Shown here piece by piece: positions 18,253 to 18,545 of a stretch of DNA of 18,545 nucleotides. The position numbers and the translations under genes are program-made. Position 1 is the first letter of the stretch. Each line of letters starts with the position of its first letter. The DNA is from Saccoglossus kowalevskii (taxonomy: Eukaryota; Hemichordata; Enteropneusta; Harrimaniidae): NCBI RefSeq assembly GCF_000003605.2, contig NW_003152254.1:3778-22322 (forward strand), given 5' to 3'. The notes beneath the pieces are model-generated. The model worked only from the letters and a program-made list of their open reading frames with translations, did no database searches and was not told where the DNA came from.

Positions 18253-18545
18253 GTTTTATGTGTATTGATTTATTCATCAATTTTCGTGACTAACAGTACT
18301 GCCCAAATTTTATTCAAAAAAAAAAAAAACGCAACTGGTCCCCTTATGCCGAACGTGATTATTCAATTTATAGACAGATCAAGACCTGGCGGGACTTGTT
18401 TGATTTAATCGGGCGTATGAACAGTATTTGAAATTACCGGTCGTCCGAGCCCATCAAGTGTTCTGCCAGGCCACAAAGTTTTGTAACGTTGTCGCCCGGT
18501 TGTCCACTTAATTTGTTTAAGCTCTAGTTTATTTGATGAGCGTCA
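18253..18545. other. region after the promoter-like cluster, no exon assigned
   Basis: It could be the 5' untranslated region or first intron of a gene continuing past the window. An A run lies at 18317-18329. No confident donor site or coding segment could be chosen. Confidence 0.3.

Noticed and set aside
1-18545. CRISPR array, prokaryotic operon or phage-like defence system
   Set aside because: No direct repeat-spacer pattern, no Shine-Dalgarno-linked gene runs, and the only clear gene is a spliced animal-type glycosyltransferase.

Overview
The window looks like metazoan nuclear DNA. It is strongly AT-rich, has long non-coding stretches, has genes split by GT-AG introns, carries several families of short tandem repeats, and shows no bacterial-style operons. 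The only clearly recognisable protein family is the animal alpha-2,8-sialyltransferase family (ST8Sia, CAZy GT29). The GAGT/GAAT microsatellite, the satellite-like arrays and the low GC would suit a marine invertebrate such as a mollusc or another lophotrochozoan, but the sequence alone does not settle the phylum.

Layout. Bases 1-264 hold a 66-bp tandem repeat that runs off the left edge. Bases 1715-3419 (minus strand) hold a decayed ST8Sia-like copy: the membrane-anchor exon and the sialylmotif S/VS exon are open, exon 2 cannot be found, and the sialylmotif L exon has a broken acceptor and three frame-changing indels. Bases 3420-10065 are a gene-poor spacer with a GAGT/GAAT microsatellite, a TA run, two small hairpins, a 44-bp tandem repeat and a tRNA T-arm-like site followed by two overlapping hairpins. 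Bases 10066-12799 (plus strand) hold an apparently intact four-exon ST8Sia-like gene. Its splice phases all match (phase 2) and it predicts a 351-residue type II Golgi membrane enzyme. Bases 12800-17280 contain no recognised gene: there is one weak terminal-exon candidate (14278-14418), an 86-bp dimer, a ~300-bp tandem repeat and an AT-rich ~27/81-bp array. Bases 17480-18260 are GC-richer and carry clustered CCAAT, CRE, E-box, ETS and YY1-like sites, resembling a TATA-less promoter for a gene outside the window.

How the parts relate. The two sialyltransferase copies are divergent, head to head, with start codons 6.7 kb apart, and form an inverted duplication. The intact copy should make a Golgi enzyme that transfers sialic acid from CMP-sialic acid onto sialylated glycans. 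The other copy is best read as a pseudogene. Its sialylmotif L block is nevertheless almost identical to the intact gene (174/177 bases by hand alignment, all three changes silent), while the flanks are clearly diverged. That points to local gene conversion and is the most interesting signal here. In the same decayed copy the catalytic histidine of motif VS is replaced by tyrosine.
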